Origin: Hadesarchaea archaeon
GTDB lineage: Archaea; Hadarchaeota; Hadarchaeia; Hadarchaeales; WYZ-LMO6
Direction of reading: 5' to 3'
Assembly (NCBI GenBank): GCA_029259185.1
Contig: JAPDJF010000037.1
Coordinates: 1-51,903 of the forward strand
Length of the DNA: 51,903 bases
Shown one piece after another: positions 35,548 to 43,718 of this stretch; position 1 is the first letter of the stretch; every line of letters begins with the position of its first letter. The position numbers and the translations under genes are program-made. The notes under the pieces are model-generated. The model did no database searches. It was not told where the DNA came from and saw only the letters and a program-made list of their open reading frames with translations.

Positions 35548-37245
35548 CTAGAAGGCCCACTCCACCCTAGGTGCGTGGATCTTGAAAGGCAGGCCCTCCA
35601 CTCCCTTCTGCCGATAAGCCTTTATTATCTCAAATGTCTCGAAGAATCCTGTCCTCCCCTCCGCAACCGCTCTCTCGATTATCTTAGCCCTCAGCTTCAG
35701 CTCATCATAGATATCGGTGGGGTCTTTAAACCCCAGCGTGGAGGCACATTTCTCCTCGAGTATGTACGAATTGCCCATTCCCGTAAAGATGAGCTTGTCC
35801 ACCACCGGATTCCTGACAAAAACTTGGCGGGTGACTATTCCACCCATCTCCTTCGAATACCCCTCTATCTCGTGGACCTCCGTAACCCTCCTCAACTGCT
35901 TTTTCCCGGCTTGAATGAAGTTCAGGAACACGCACACGTTGAGGTTCCCGAAGAAAGCCTCTGGAACGTTTAGTGGCTCTCCCGTGAAGCGGTGGACGAG
36001 CGACACGATATTACCCGCGTGGAAGGTGAAGAGGGTGGGGTGACCCGTCTGCATCGCTTGGAAGACGCTGAACGCCTCTTCACCCCTTATCTCCCCCACC
36101 ACTATGTAATCCGGCCTGGACCTAAGAGAGGTCCTCACGAGGTCGAAGAGGTTTATGCTGCCCCTGCTACTTCCACCCCTAGTCAGGAGCCTTTGCCACC
36201 TCCGGTGGGGAACCCGGAGTTCCGGGGTCTCTTCGGCAGTGTATATCTTTGCTTCGCTATCGATGAAGGCCGTTGAAGCGTTTAGAGCCGTGGTCTTTCC
36301 CGCTGCAGTTTCACCACAGAAGACTATGGATAGGTTACTCTCCAAACAAAGCCAGAGATAGGCAGCGAACTCCGAGCTGAAGGTCCCCAACTCGACCAGT
36401 TTGAAGACCGAGATCGGGGTTTCCTCGAACTGTCGGATGGTAATCGAGGGGCCACCTATCGAGACATCATCGGGGAACACCACGTTGCACCTCGAACCGT
36501 CCGGAAGGTGGATGTCTGAAATCGGATTCAAGTCGCTCACGCGCCCTCCGAGCCGATCACTCACCTGCCTCACCCACTCCTCGTACTCCTTTTCGGAGCC
36601 AAAGTTGACATTCGTCTTCATCAATCGGAAGAGTTTATGGAAGATGTAAACTCGGTCGTGACCCAGTATGTGAATATCCTCATTCGATTTGTCCTTGAGG
36701 AGTGGATCGATGGGTCCCATCCCAGCCATGTCCCGCTTGAGGTGGTACAGGATTCGATCTCTCGCGGATTCGGAGAGGACGAACTTCCTGTTCTTCCGGA
36801 AGAGCCCCCCACGCTCCTCCCCGACCGAGACGAGCTGATTGAATAACTCCTCCAACCTGCCCCTATATTCTTCTTCCGAACTCACGGGCGGAAGATCCGC
36901 CGACACTCGAAGCATCTCATAGCGAATTTGCTTGTAGAGCTCCCTCTCCCCCTCGCTGAGAAAAGGCTCCACGACGAAATACATGTTTGTGGTTCTGGGC
37001 CTTGCGTACGCATGGGCAAAAACCAGATCATCTACTCGATAAATCACGTTCGCATCTTCTATGCCCGCGATTGTATACACCTTCGGCTTTGGGATCAGGC
37101 GTGGAAAGAATCCCGTTCTGCGGTGAAAATCCTCCAGGTGGAGCCGGAGGTGCTCGTACCTATCCGCGAGCTCCTTGAGCTCTCTCGATAGTTTCTTCGT
37201 CCCCTTGAACTGCAGTTCTTCCTCGATTTTCTCGGAGACCGCCAT
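35548..37245 (-). CDS. arlI: Second archaellum motor ATPase ArlI (FlaI) homologue
   Basis: The 565-residue secretion-type ATPase starts at ATG 37245, with GGAGGTG six bases before it; TTG 37260 is less likely. Walker A is CGETAAGKTTA (Lys317), the Asp-box segment reads YTAEETPELRVPH (usual TVEDTPEL), and Walker B/His parts are VVGEIRGEEAFSVFQAMQTG and HPTLFTFHAGN. The N-terminus shares SRELKELADRYEHLRLHLE with the first arlI. All core motifs are present, so it should hydrolyse ATP. Which of the two drives the archaellum, and whether the other serves the pilin-like protein, is open. It sits between a small unknown gene and arlJ. Confidence 0.88.
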   Translation of the reverse strand: MAVSEKIEEELQFKGTKKLSRELKELADRYEHLRLHLEDFHRRTGFFPRLIPKPKVYTIAGIEDANVIYRVDDLVFAHAYARPRTTNMYFVVEPFLSEGERELYKQIRYEMLRVSADLPPVSSEEEYRGRLEELFNQLVSVGEERGGLFRKNRKFVLSESARDRILYHLKRDMAGMGPIDPLLKDKSNEDIHILGHDRVYIFHKLFRLMKTNVNFGSEKEYEEWVRQVSDRLGGRVSDLNPISDIHLPDGSRCNVVFPDDVSIGGPSITIRQFEETPISVFKLVELGTFSSEFAAYLWLCLESNLSIVFCGETAAGKTTALNASTAFIDSEAKIYTAEETPELRVPHRRWQRLLTRGGSSRGSINLFDLVRTSLRSRPDYIVVGEIRGEEAFSVFQAMQTGHPTLFTFHAGNIVSLVHRFTGEPLNVPEAFFGNLNVCVFLNFIQAGKKQLRRVTEVHEIEGYSKEMGGIVTRQVFVRNPVVDKLIFTGMGNSYILEEKCASTLGFKDPTDIYDELKLRAKIIERAVAEGRTGFFETFEIIKAYRQKGVEGLPFKIHAPRVEWAF

Positions 37246-37266
37246 ATGCGCCACCTCCAATTTAAT

Positions 37267-37674
37267 CTATTTCAAAACTTTCTTTAACTCGTTGTCAAGG
37301 TGGTCTTTCCCACGCTTTTTTATTTCTTTTATGAGTTCCCTCACAGGAGCGTCCAAGGGAACACCGTATGAAGCCAGTATGCTCACGATCTTCGATGGGT
37401 CGAGATAGGGTAAGCTCGAAACCTCTGCCCTCGATTCCTCGGCTTGCGATCCCGGCTCGTTCCCCTCAGCTCTAACCTCTTCCCTTTTCACATCTTTGCC
37501 CCTCTTGTGCTCGGGCTCCTTCGGAGGAATATCTGGCTCTGATTTTGGCTCGAACAAAACAACCATCCGATTGCCGCCCAGCCTTTTGATGTACCTCTCC
37601 TGCTCCGGAGTTATCCTAGCCTCCTCGCTTAGCTCACAGTAGTACTCCGATCCCGTTTCACTATCCTCCCCCAT
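37267..37674 (-). CDS. Small acidic protein of unknown function between the two arlI genes
   Basis: The 135-residue protein starts at ATG 37674, with GGGAGGTG six bases before it. The N-terminal third (ARITPEQERYIKRLGGNRMV) is ordered, the middle (residues 50-95) is a Pro/Glu/Lys-rich linker, and the end (PSKIVSILASYGVPLDAPVR to the stop) is helical. No membrane segment or known motif. It is co-transcribed with both arlI genes, so a role with the motor is plausible, but the family is unknown to me. Confidence 0.65.
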   Translation of the reverse strand: MGEDSETGSEYYCELSEEARITPEQERYIKRLGGNRMVVLFEPKSEPDIPPKEPEHKRGKDVKREEVRAEGNEPGSQAEESRAEVSSLPYLDPSKIVSILASYGVPLDAPVRELIKEIKKRGKDHLDNELKKVLK

Positions 37675-37692
37675 TTTTTTCACCTCCCTTTT

Positions 37693-39369
37693 TCAATCTA
37701 ACAATTTGAATGGTAACCCCCTCAACCCCTCCCGCTGGTATCTCCTTATTATGTTGAGGGTATCCGCATAGCTCACCATATCTTTCCTAACGGCCGTCCT
37801 GATGACCGAGGCCCTTCTCCCCAACTCCTCGTAGATCTCCCTAGGATCCGAGTATCCCATGGAGGGTGCGACCTTTTCCTCTAGGATGTAGGAGTTATAC
37901 TTTCCCAGAAATCTTATCACATCGTTTATCGGATCGAAGTCAAAGACCAGTCGAGTCACTATCCCCTGGAAGTGCTTTGAGTATCCTTCTATCTCGTGGA
38001 CCGAGGTAACCCTTCTCATCTCCCTCCCCCGCATCTTGACGAAATTCTGAAACACGCACACGTTGAGGTTCCCGAAGAAAGCCTCTGGAACGTTCAATGG
38101 TTTACCCGTGAAGCGGTGGACGAGCGACACGATATTACCCGCGTGGAAGGTGAAGAGGGTGGGGTGACCCGTCTGCATCGCTTGGAAGACGTTGAATCCC
38201 TCTCTCCCCCTCACCTCACCTACTATTATGTTGTCCGGGCGACACCTCAGCGATGCCACTATTAGATCGAAGAGCGCGACGCTTCCCTCCCCTCCCCTGT
38301 CCCGGGTGAGGAGCCTCTGCCATGCCTCGTGGGGTGGTCTTATTTCCAGCGTGTCCTCGACCGTAACGATCTTGTGATACTCAGGGATGAAAGCCGTTAT
38401 CGCGTTCAGGGTCGAAGTCTTCCCGGCCGCCGTCTCACCGCACACCGCGATCGACTGGTTATTCTCCACGCACAGCCAGAGATAAGCCGCCAGCTCCGGA
38501 CTCATCGTCCCGAACTTCACGAGTTGAAAGGCTGAGAGGGGAATTTTTTCGAACTGTCGGATGGTGATCGAGGGGCCACCTATCGAGACATCGTCTGAAT
38601 AAACCACGTTTAGCCTAGAACCATCTGGAAGAGTGGTATCCACGATCGGTGAAGCATCGCTCGCCGGTTTCCCCATGCGCTCGGTTATCGATCTCAGCCA
38701 CCGCTTGTACTCGTCTTCCGATTCGAAGCCAACGTTAGTGCTCATCATCCCATAGATCTTGTTGTCCACATGAACGTCATGCGGACCGAACACGTGGATG
38801 TCCTCGTTCGTCTTGTCTTTCAAGAGGGGGTCGAGGGGTCCCATTCCCACTATGTCCCTCTTGAGGTGATAGAGGAATCTGTGATAGGTCTCCTCGGAGA
38901 GGACGAACTTCCTGTTCTTCCGGAAGAGGCCCCCACGCTCCTCCCCGACCGAGACGACTTGGCTGAACAGCTCCTCCAGATCCGACTCTAACTTTTTCTT
39001 CACCGAGGTGGAAAATGCTCGCTCGAATATCTCGTCCCTTATCGCCCGATAGAGTTCCAAATCTTCGGCTCGCAGTCTGGGCTCTATGACGTAGTAGGTT
39101 GAATCTATTCCCCTCCCCTCCTTATGGAGGTGGGAAAACACCATTCCCTCCGTTCGATAGATTATGTCTGTTTTTTCGGATCTGTATCGCTTAAACTCCT
39201 CCTGCGTTTCAGGCTTCTTCACCAGTTCAGGATAAACTCCAGTCTTCCGATGGAACTCCTCTAGGTGGAGCCGGAGGTGCTCGTACCTATCCGCGAGCTC
39301 CTTGAGCTCTCTCGAGAGTCCCCTCATCTCCCCCAGTTCCATCGATCCACGGATCCCCCTCACGAACAT
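37693..39369 (-). CDS. arlI: Archaellum motor ATPase ArlI (FlaI)
   Basis: The 558-residue ATPase for archaellum assembly and rotation. Walker A is CGETAAGKTST (Lys317), the Asp box VTVEDTLEIRPPH is close to consensus, and Walker B/His parts are IVGEVRGREGFNVFQAMQTG and HPTLFTFHAGN. The N-terminal three-helix part (SRELKELADRYEHLRLHLEE) is nearly the same as in the downstream paralogue. It follows arlH after eight bases, the position of arlI in other archaea, so this is the likelier main motor. Confidence 0.92.
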   Translation of the reverse strand: MFVRGIRGSMELGEMRGLSRELKELADRYEHLRLHLEEFHRKTGVYPELVKKPETQEEFKRYRSEKTDIIYRTEGMVFSHLHKEGRGIDSTYYVIEPRLRAEDLELYRAIRDEIFERAFSTSVKKKLESDLEELFSQVVSVGEERGGLFRKNRKFVLSEETYHRFLYHLKRDIVGMGPLDPLLKDKTNEDIHVFGPHDVHVDNKIYGMMSTNVGFESEDEYKRWLRSITERMGKPASDASPIVDTTLPDGSRLNVVYSDDVSIGGPSITIRQFEKIPLSAFQLVKFGTMSPELAAYLWLCVENNQSIAVCGETAAGKTSTLNAITAFIPEYHKIVTVEDTLEIRPPHEAWQRLLTRDRGGEGSVALFDLIVASLRCRPDNIIVGEVRGREGFNVFQAMQTGHPTLFTFHAGNIVSLVHRFTGKPLNVPEAFFGNLNVCVFQNFVKMRGREMRRVTSVHEIEGYSKHFQGIVTRLVFDFDPINDVIRFLGKYNSYILEEKVAPSMGYSDPREIYEELGRRASVIRTAVRKDMVSYADTLNIIRRYQREGLRGLPFKLLD

Positions 39370-39377
39370 TCAACCAC

Positions 39378-40100
39378 CTAGATGACCGCCCTGGCTTCAA
39401 TTATGATGCCCACATCCGCCCTCACGGAGTACCCGATGGAATCCCCGACTTGCTTGCCCATACCCGAGAATCTCCTCACTTCCATCATCCTCCGGATCTC
39501 CCCACCCACGTCGAACATCTTCAGTTGGAGGTACACGTCGGCCACAGATCTGAATGGCGAGAGCGCATCCTCACTCAAGTTTGTGGGATCTATCGTCATG
39601 ACCACGGTTTTCTCTTTACGGATCAAATTCCTCAAGAAACTCACTATCTGAATCGAGATATCCTCCTCCTTGTCTTGCCTGAAGAGAGTTTCGAACTTCT
39701 CATCGTTCCGCAAGATCTGGTCGAACGCATCTATGATCGTCACGTCTCCGTTCCACATCCTATCTGCATTCAAGAGTTTCTCTACGTAGCTTCCCCCGGG
39801 TTGGGGGACGAACGTTATGAACGCGAACCTGTGAGCAAGGATGTGGTCAGTCATGTCGTAATTCAGAGATTTCATCTGTCTCAGGAAGCTCATCAAATCA
39901 AGCTCTGGAGTCACATAACACACGTAGTTGCCCATCTCACACAGCCCGTAGGCGAACCTCTGGCAGAGGACACTTTTCCCGGCGCCGTATTTCCCCTCGA
40001 TCAAAACTATGCTTCCCTGGGGCAATCCACCGCCGAGCTTCCTATTCAGACCGTCCCTTTCTTCCAACCCGAGTGAGAAGAGTTTCTTTCCACCCCTCAT
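39378..40100 (-). CDS. arlH: Archaellum ATP-binding protein ArlH (FlaH)
   Basis: KaiC-like ATP-binding protein that docks on ArlI and regulates the motor. The 240-residue protein has the Walker A EGKYGAGKSVLCQRFAYGL and a Walker B strand VTIIDAFDQ, then VVMTIDPTNLSEDAL. The catalytic Glu after Walker B is absent, as usual in ArlH. ATG 40100 follows GAGAGGGTGAA. Confidence 0.93.
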   Translation of the reverse strand: MRGGKKLFSLGLEERDGLNRKLGGGLPQGSIVLIEGKYGAGKSVLCQRFAYGLCEMGNYVCYVTPELDLMSFLRQMKSLNYDMTDHILAHRFAFITFVPQPGGSYVEKLLNADRMWNGDVTIIDAFDQILRNDEKFETLFRQDKEEDISIQIVSFLRNLIRKEKTVVMTIDPTNLSEDALSPFRSVADVYLQLKMFDVGGEIRRMMEVRRFSGMGKQVGDSIGYSVRADVGIIIEARAVI

Positions 40101-40113
40101 TTCACCCTCTCCC

Positions 40114-40578
40114 TTACAATCTAAATTTTATCGAGTCTTCCGTATTAAACGTCACAACCTTGGCCTTGTGATCTCCCGCTCCGAGATAATCCTGGCTATA
40201 ACTCGTCACTATTCTTAAGACGCTGTGAGGCACCCAGCGGTTCTCCCCAATAACCTCCATCGACCATATGTTCTCTTCCGCAACATACTCCCCGTCCAGG
40301 AACACGTCCACGTACTTCTTTTCGTTCTCAAGGGTGATTGACCCGATGTTCTTCACGTAAAGTACGACAACGTTCTCCCCATTGACATTTTCGATCATGT
40401 ACTCGGGATCGTTTATGATCGAGATATCGGCATCGAGCTGGGTGGATAACCGGTAGCCTTTATCCCTGATCGAATTTGAAATCATGTCCGCACTTTGGAG
40501 GACCACTCCCCCGATACCAACGGCTATGCCCAGCGACACTATGAGCACTATCAAATTCGTTATAGAAGTTTCGGCCAT
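40114..40578 (-). CDS. arlG: Archaellum stator protein ArlG (FlaG)
   Basis: The 154-residue protein has an N-terminal membrane helix (TNLIVLIVSLGIAVGIGGVV) directly after AETS, then a pseudoperiplasmic beta domain (ENVVVLYVKNIGSITLENEK). In other archaea ArlG filaments capped by ArlF tether the motor to the S-layer. It lies between arlF and arlH. Confidence 0.87.
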   Translation of the reverse strand: MAETSITNLIVLIVSLGIAVGIGGVVLQSADMISNSIRDKGYRLSTQLDADISIINDPEYMIENVNGENVVVLYVKNIGSITLENEKKYVDVFLDGEYVAEENIWSMEVIGENRWVPHSVLRIVTSYSQDYLGAGDHKAKVVTFNTEDSIKFRL

Positions 40579-40582
40579 TTCC

Positions 40583-41044
40583 TCACCCCAGCGTGATTTC
40601 AGTGGTTGAATCCGAGATCCCGTACTCGGTCACTACTTTGACCGCGTTCGGCGGGGTCGGAAAGATGTTTTCGGTGGTGATGGTCAGATTCTCGTCGGGG
40701 AGCCAAACGCTCGTCTGGAGCCCGTCCACCGTCCTGCTCCTCAGGTTCTCCTCCACTATCAGCTTCCCATCCACAAGCAGATCCGTTTTGGATGCGTCCA
40801 ACTCCACGGACCCCGTGTTTCTGACCACTACTACCAAGTTGTTCTCGACCGAACTGTGAACCACGTTCTCGATCTCGATATCCGTTTGAATCCTGTTCAC
40901 CACCCTCTCGTCCCGCTTCTCTTGGGCCACCGCGAGCTGATCGTAAACCCTATCCAACACGTCGACTAGGATGGTGACGGAAGCCAGTAGCGCCAGCACC
41001 ACTATCCCAAGCGCGATCGGCGCACCGTAACCCCTTTCCTCCAT
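40583..41044 (-). CDS. arlF: Archaellum stator protein ArlF (FlaF)
   Basis: The 153-residue protein has an N-terminal membrane helix (PIALGIVVLALLASVTILVD) and a beta-sandwich domain (NNLVVVVRNTGSVELDASKT, ENLTITTENIFPTPPNAVKV) as in ArlF, which binds the S-layer. It is preceded by an 88-base gap that may contain its own promoter, and followed by arlG after four bases. Confidence 0.87.
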   Translation of the reverse strand: MEERGYGAPIALGIVVLALLASVTILVDVLDRVYDQLAVAQEKRDERVVNRIQTDIEIENVVHSSVENNLVVVVRNTGSVELDASKTDLLVDGKLIVEENLRSRTVDGLQTSVWLPDENLTITTENIFPTPPNAVKVVTEYGISDSTTEITLG

Positions 41045-41066
41045 ATTCCCACCTTGTAAACTCTAT

Positions 41067-41081
41067 TTTACTATAAGTAAA
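41067..41081 (-). promoter_or_regulatory. AT-rich palindrome / possible promoter before arlF
   Basis: TTTACT-ATA-AGTAAA is a perfect inverted repeat, 23-37 bases before the arlF ATG (41044), at TATA-box distance. It may be a TATA element or an operator giving arlFGHIIJ a second transcript. AGTAAA also resembles the ACTAAA/TTAGT elements before arlB. Confidence 0.4.
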
Positions 41082-41132
41082 TTCAACTTAATAAAACTGA
41101 GGGTAAGCTTGCTTGTGGTATGGGGGGTATGG

Positions 41133-41612
41133 CTAGGCCCTCTTCAAGCCAGCTTTCTTCATCACTTCCTCTTTTACCCCTTCGCCTATCCGTTCCGAAA
41201 GCTCTAAGATGTAGCTGAGGGAACGGAGGTGATCCTCCACGTCGAGCCTCCGAACCCCCACTTCCTGCGCCGCTTGGGGCTCACCCACCTTGTATTCTCT
41301 GTCCCCCACCCTTATCTCAGCCGAAAACTTCTTCCGGCCCATGAAGAAACTCTTCCCGTAGGTGAGCAGGCGATCCCTGACAGCTTGGTCTATCCAACCC
41401 AGCTCCACGTAACTGGAAAGGGCGTCCAGAACCCCGTCTAAGTTCGTCCTTGAGAACATGAAATCCATCCACTCGATGATCACCACTTCCTTCCTCGGGT
41501 CACCCTCGATGTCGGAGAGACGCAGGTAGGGCTTTTCCACACGGCCTTCCACGGGTCGACTCTCTTCCTCCCCCAAAGGTGAAAGTTGTCCTTCCAAATA
41601 CTCGGGCATCAT
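41133..41612 (-). CDS. ArlD/ArlE-type archaellum accessory protein
   Basis: The 159-residue protein matches the conserved FlaD/FlaE domain: KPYLRLSDIEGDPRKEVVII, EWMDFMFSRTNLDGVLDALS, YVELGWIDQAVRDRLLTYGK and a helical C-terminus. In euryarchaea ArlC/D/E form the cytoplasmic switch ring that links the motor to CheF/CheY. It overlaps the arlCD-like gene by four bases. The letter (D or E) is uncertain because the set is split differently here. Confidence 0.85.
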   Translation of the reverse strand: MMPEYLEGQLSPLGEEESRPVEGRVEKPYLRLSDIEGDPRKEVVIIEWMDFMFSRTNLDGVLDALSSYVELGWIDQAVRDRLLTYGKSFFMGRKKFSAEIRVGDREYKVGEPQAAQEVGVRRLDVEDHLRSLSYILELSERIGEGVKEEVMKKAGLKRA

Positions 41613-42382
41613 GACCCCTCCTCTACGAATTTACAATTATACCTCCACTGCTTATGGGTAGGATCCCACTTCCTCTCCAATATCTCCACCACCTTCCCTT
41701 CGGGCGACAGGGCCCTTTCTCCCACCCCCCACTTGGGTTCTGGTCTCTCTTCAATTTTTTCACCCTCCTCGACTTTTTCGCCCTCATGGAAAGCCTTCAT
41801 GTACTCCTCCACTATTTCCTCTTCCATCCTTTTTTCCTCAGGTTTTCCAGCGACTGGCACCCCTGTCCTCACCAGTCTCTCCAGCTCGGCTATCTTGTTC
41901 TCCAGTTCTTCGATTTTCTTGTAAGGTACCCCCTCCCCGCCAACGAACTCCTTGAAGATCTCAAACACATCCTCCCCGAGCAAATCTTTGTCTATCTCCT
42001 TGATACCCTCATCGAACGGATTGATCCCCCGAAAAACTATTTCATACACCTTGAACAGTTTTTGCATCCTTTCCCCGAACTTGGAAACCTCATCTCGCAA
42101 CTCCCGGTTCTCGGTCTCGAGCATCGACACGCTAGAAGTCAGCCTCTCGATCCGCTCGCTCAGCTCTCTTATCTCCCCCTTCCAACTCGGTTCTGGGCCT
42201 TCTTCTGTTTCTCCCCTCCCCCCCTCAGCCACCGAGACCTCTGGCTCCTCCTCAAGCTCGAGCAACCCCGTTTCCGACTCATCCTCCACCGTTTCCTCAA
42301 GCAACCCGGATTCTTCCTCGGTGGGACCTATCTCCGGACCTTTGCTCACTTTCTTCAGAATTTTGTCTAGCAGGGGGGCCAT
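41609..42382 (-). CDS. ArlC/ArlD-like coiled-coil archaellum protein
   Basis: The 257-residue acidic protein opens MAPLLDKILKKVS, has a Glu-rich linker (15-70), a coiled coil (EIRELSERIERLTSSVSMLE to FGERMQKLF, about 73-115), then the FlaC-type KVYEIVFRGINPFDEGIKE, and a C-terminal part ending EILERKWDPTHKQWRYNCKF, which is unusual for ArlC. It leads the minus-strand archaellum operon. It should be part of the switch complex with the ArlE-like protein. Confidence 0.8.
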   Translation of the reverse strand: MAPLLDKILKKVSKGPEIGPTEEESGLLEETVEDESETGLLELEEEPEVSVAEGGRGETEEGPEPSWKGEIRELSERIERLTSSVSMLETENRELRDEVSKFGERMQKLFKVYEIVFRGINPFDEGIKEIDKDLLGEDVFEIFKEFVGGEGVPYKKIEELENKIAELERLVRTGVPVAGKPEEKRMEEEIVEEYMKAFHEGEKVEEGEKIEERPEPKWGVGERALSPEGKVVEILERKWDPTHKQWRYNCKFVEEGS

Positions 42383-42411
42383 GGGTCTTCCGTTTCAAGT
42401 TTTGCCTTCAT

Positions 42412-42421
42412 CCTTTATAAA
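42412..42421 (-). promoter_or_regulatory. TATA-like box of the archaellum operon
   Basis: Minus strand ATTTATAAAGG, 30-40 bases before the arlCD-like ATG at 42382. It lies back to back with the arlB promoter in a very AT-rich gap of 122 bases. Confidence 0.55.
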
Positions 42422-42464
42422 TGTTAGGTATAATTCACAAAAATGATATTTTTTTTTAATAGAA

Positions 42465-42499
42465 ATTTATAAACCATTAGTAAAATATAATTTAGTGAA
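42465..42499 (+). promoter_or_regulatory. Flagellin promoter region
   Basis: TTTATAAA at about 42465-42472 is 33-40 bases before the arlB ATG (42505); a second AT-rich box AAATATAAT follows at about 42483-42491. Directly before the ATG is TTTAGTGAA (42491-42499), one base off the TTTAGTTAA motif found before the winged-helix and response-regulator genes. Confidence 0.5.
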
Positions 42500-42504
42500 A
42501 CCTG

Positions 42505-43134
42505 ATGGACATTCGCGGGGTAGTGGGCATTGGCACCCTCATCATCTTCATAGCGATGATCTTGGTAGCCAGTACTGCGGCTGGAGTAATAATAAGAATA
42601 AGCGGGAGTCTGCAAGCCCAGGCCAGAGCCACGGGGAGGGAGGCCATCCAACAAGTTTCCACCGGAATAAGGATTTTGAGCGCGGTGGGGAGGGTATCGA
42701 CCGATTACGAAAACATTGATAACATCGAGTTCATAGCCAAACTTTGGGTAGGGAGTCCCCCCATCGATCTCACCGAGATGACCATAAGCTACCTCTCCGA
42801 GACAACCCAGATCTACCTCACCATTGGGAAGTACGACAACACCCTCATGGTATTTGAAAACCTCGAGGCACTAGAAAACCACTGGAACGATCTAGATGCC
42901 AACGAGTTCGCGATAGTTAAAATCCAGAACATCAGCGGGACGGATCCCGGGATATTGGGAAAAGGGGATGTGGTGGGGATATGGATCAACGTTCAAAAGA
43001 TCGAAGAGCCCCAAGCCCTTCAATCCCAAGACTCGGCAGTTTTAACTTTTGTGCCCGAAATCGGGTTTGAAACGAGAATAAGGGTGAGCGTTCCTACCCT
43101 GATCCCTGGAGATAAGGTGGTGTCATTGTACTGA
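42505..43134 (+). CDS. arlB: Flagellin (archaellin) ArlB
   Basis: Filament subunit. The 209-residue protein has a very short class III signal (MDIRG) followed by the archaellin helix [19 protein letters not shown], then [20 protein letters not shown] and [11 protein letters not shown], a variable beta domain, and the conserved [13 protein letters not shown] near the C-terminus. It is transcribed away from the arl operon, unlike the usual order in which flagellins lead it. A second flagellin-like C-terminus is at the right window edge. Confidence 0.92.
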   Translation: MDIRGVVGIGTLIIFIAMILVASTAAGVIIRISGSLQAQARATGREAIQQVSTGIRILSAVGRVSTDYENIDNIEFIAKLWVGSPPIDLTEMTISYLSETTQIYLTIGKYDNTLMVFENLEALENHWNDLDANEFAIVKIQNISGTDPGILGKGDVVGIWINVQKIEEPQALQSQDSAVLTFVPEIGFETRIRVSVPTLIPGDKVVSLY

Positions 43135-43191
43135 AAACCATTTCTGATTCTAAATAAACAGATTATCTCACTTCAGGTTTATAAATTTTTC

Positions 43192-43235
43192 TTAACTAAA
43201 TTTGAAATGACTAAAGTTTAAATACTTTTAGTTAA
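43192..43235. promoter_or_regulatory. Inverted repeat TTAACTAAA / TTTAGTTAA before the winged-helix gene
   Basis: TTAACTAAA (43192-43200) and its exact reverse complement TTTAGTTAA (43227-43235) are 26 bases apart; between them are another ACTAAA (43210-43215) and a TATA-like GTTTAAATAC (43216-43225), 31-40 bases before ATG 43256. The layout of two half-sites flanking the TATA box is that of a repressor or autoregulation site. Confidence 0.5.
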
Positions 43236-43255
43236 TTGATATTTACTTAGAGAAT

Positions 43256-43675
43256 ATGAACAAGACAAAAAACGTATTTGAGCACTGGACTGAAAAGAAA
43301 AACGGTGGCGAAAACAAAGAATTCACTGAGGAGATTTCGGTGCTCGAACCCCCCCAGAGTGTAGAACTGGGGAGCCTCATAAAGAAGACACTCGGGCCGC
43401 TGGCTGATGACTATTCGATTCGTATCCTATCGGCTACCCAGGGCAAGGGCAAGACCATCCGCGAACTCAGCAGGGAACTGGACATTCCCATAGCCACGTG
43501 TTACAGGAGGATAACCGAACTGCTGGAGGCATCCCTCCTCACGACGGTGGGGAGAAAGCTAACCCAAGAGGGTAAGCGGGCTAGCGTCCTCAAATCGAAC
43601 ATCGCAAATATCGAAGTTTCATTCAGTGCTGAGGACGGGAAGTTGAAAGTGGTCATCAAACACTCCCGGACGTAA
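43256..43675 (+). CDS. Winged helix-turn-helix transcription regulator (ArsR-like)
   Basis: The 139-residue protein has a charged N-terminus, then a winged-helix domain: LADDYSIRILSATQGKGKTI, RELSRELDIPIATCYRRITE, LLEASLLTTVGRKLTQEGKR, and a C-terminal strand part (IEVSFSAEDGKLKVVIKHS). It has no metal cysteines. The place right after arlB and the inverted repeat in its own promoter suggest it regulates itself and perhaps flagellin. It is the kind of regulator that could act like EarA of methanococci, but I see no proof of homology. Confidence 0.75.
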   Translation: MNKTKNVFEHWTEKKNGGENKEFTEEISVLEPPQSVELGSLIKKTLGPLADDYSIRILSATQGKGKTIRELSRELDIPIATCYRRITELLEASLLTTVGRKLTQEGKRASVLKSNIANIEVSFSAEDGKLKVVIKHSRT

Positions 43676-43718
43676 ACATTGATAGACTTCGAGGACAATA
43701 GGCGAACTGGGGGGTTCG

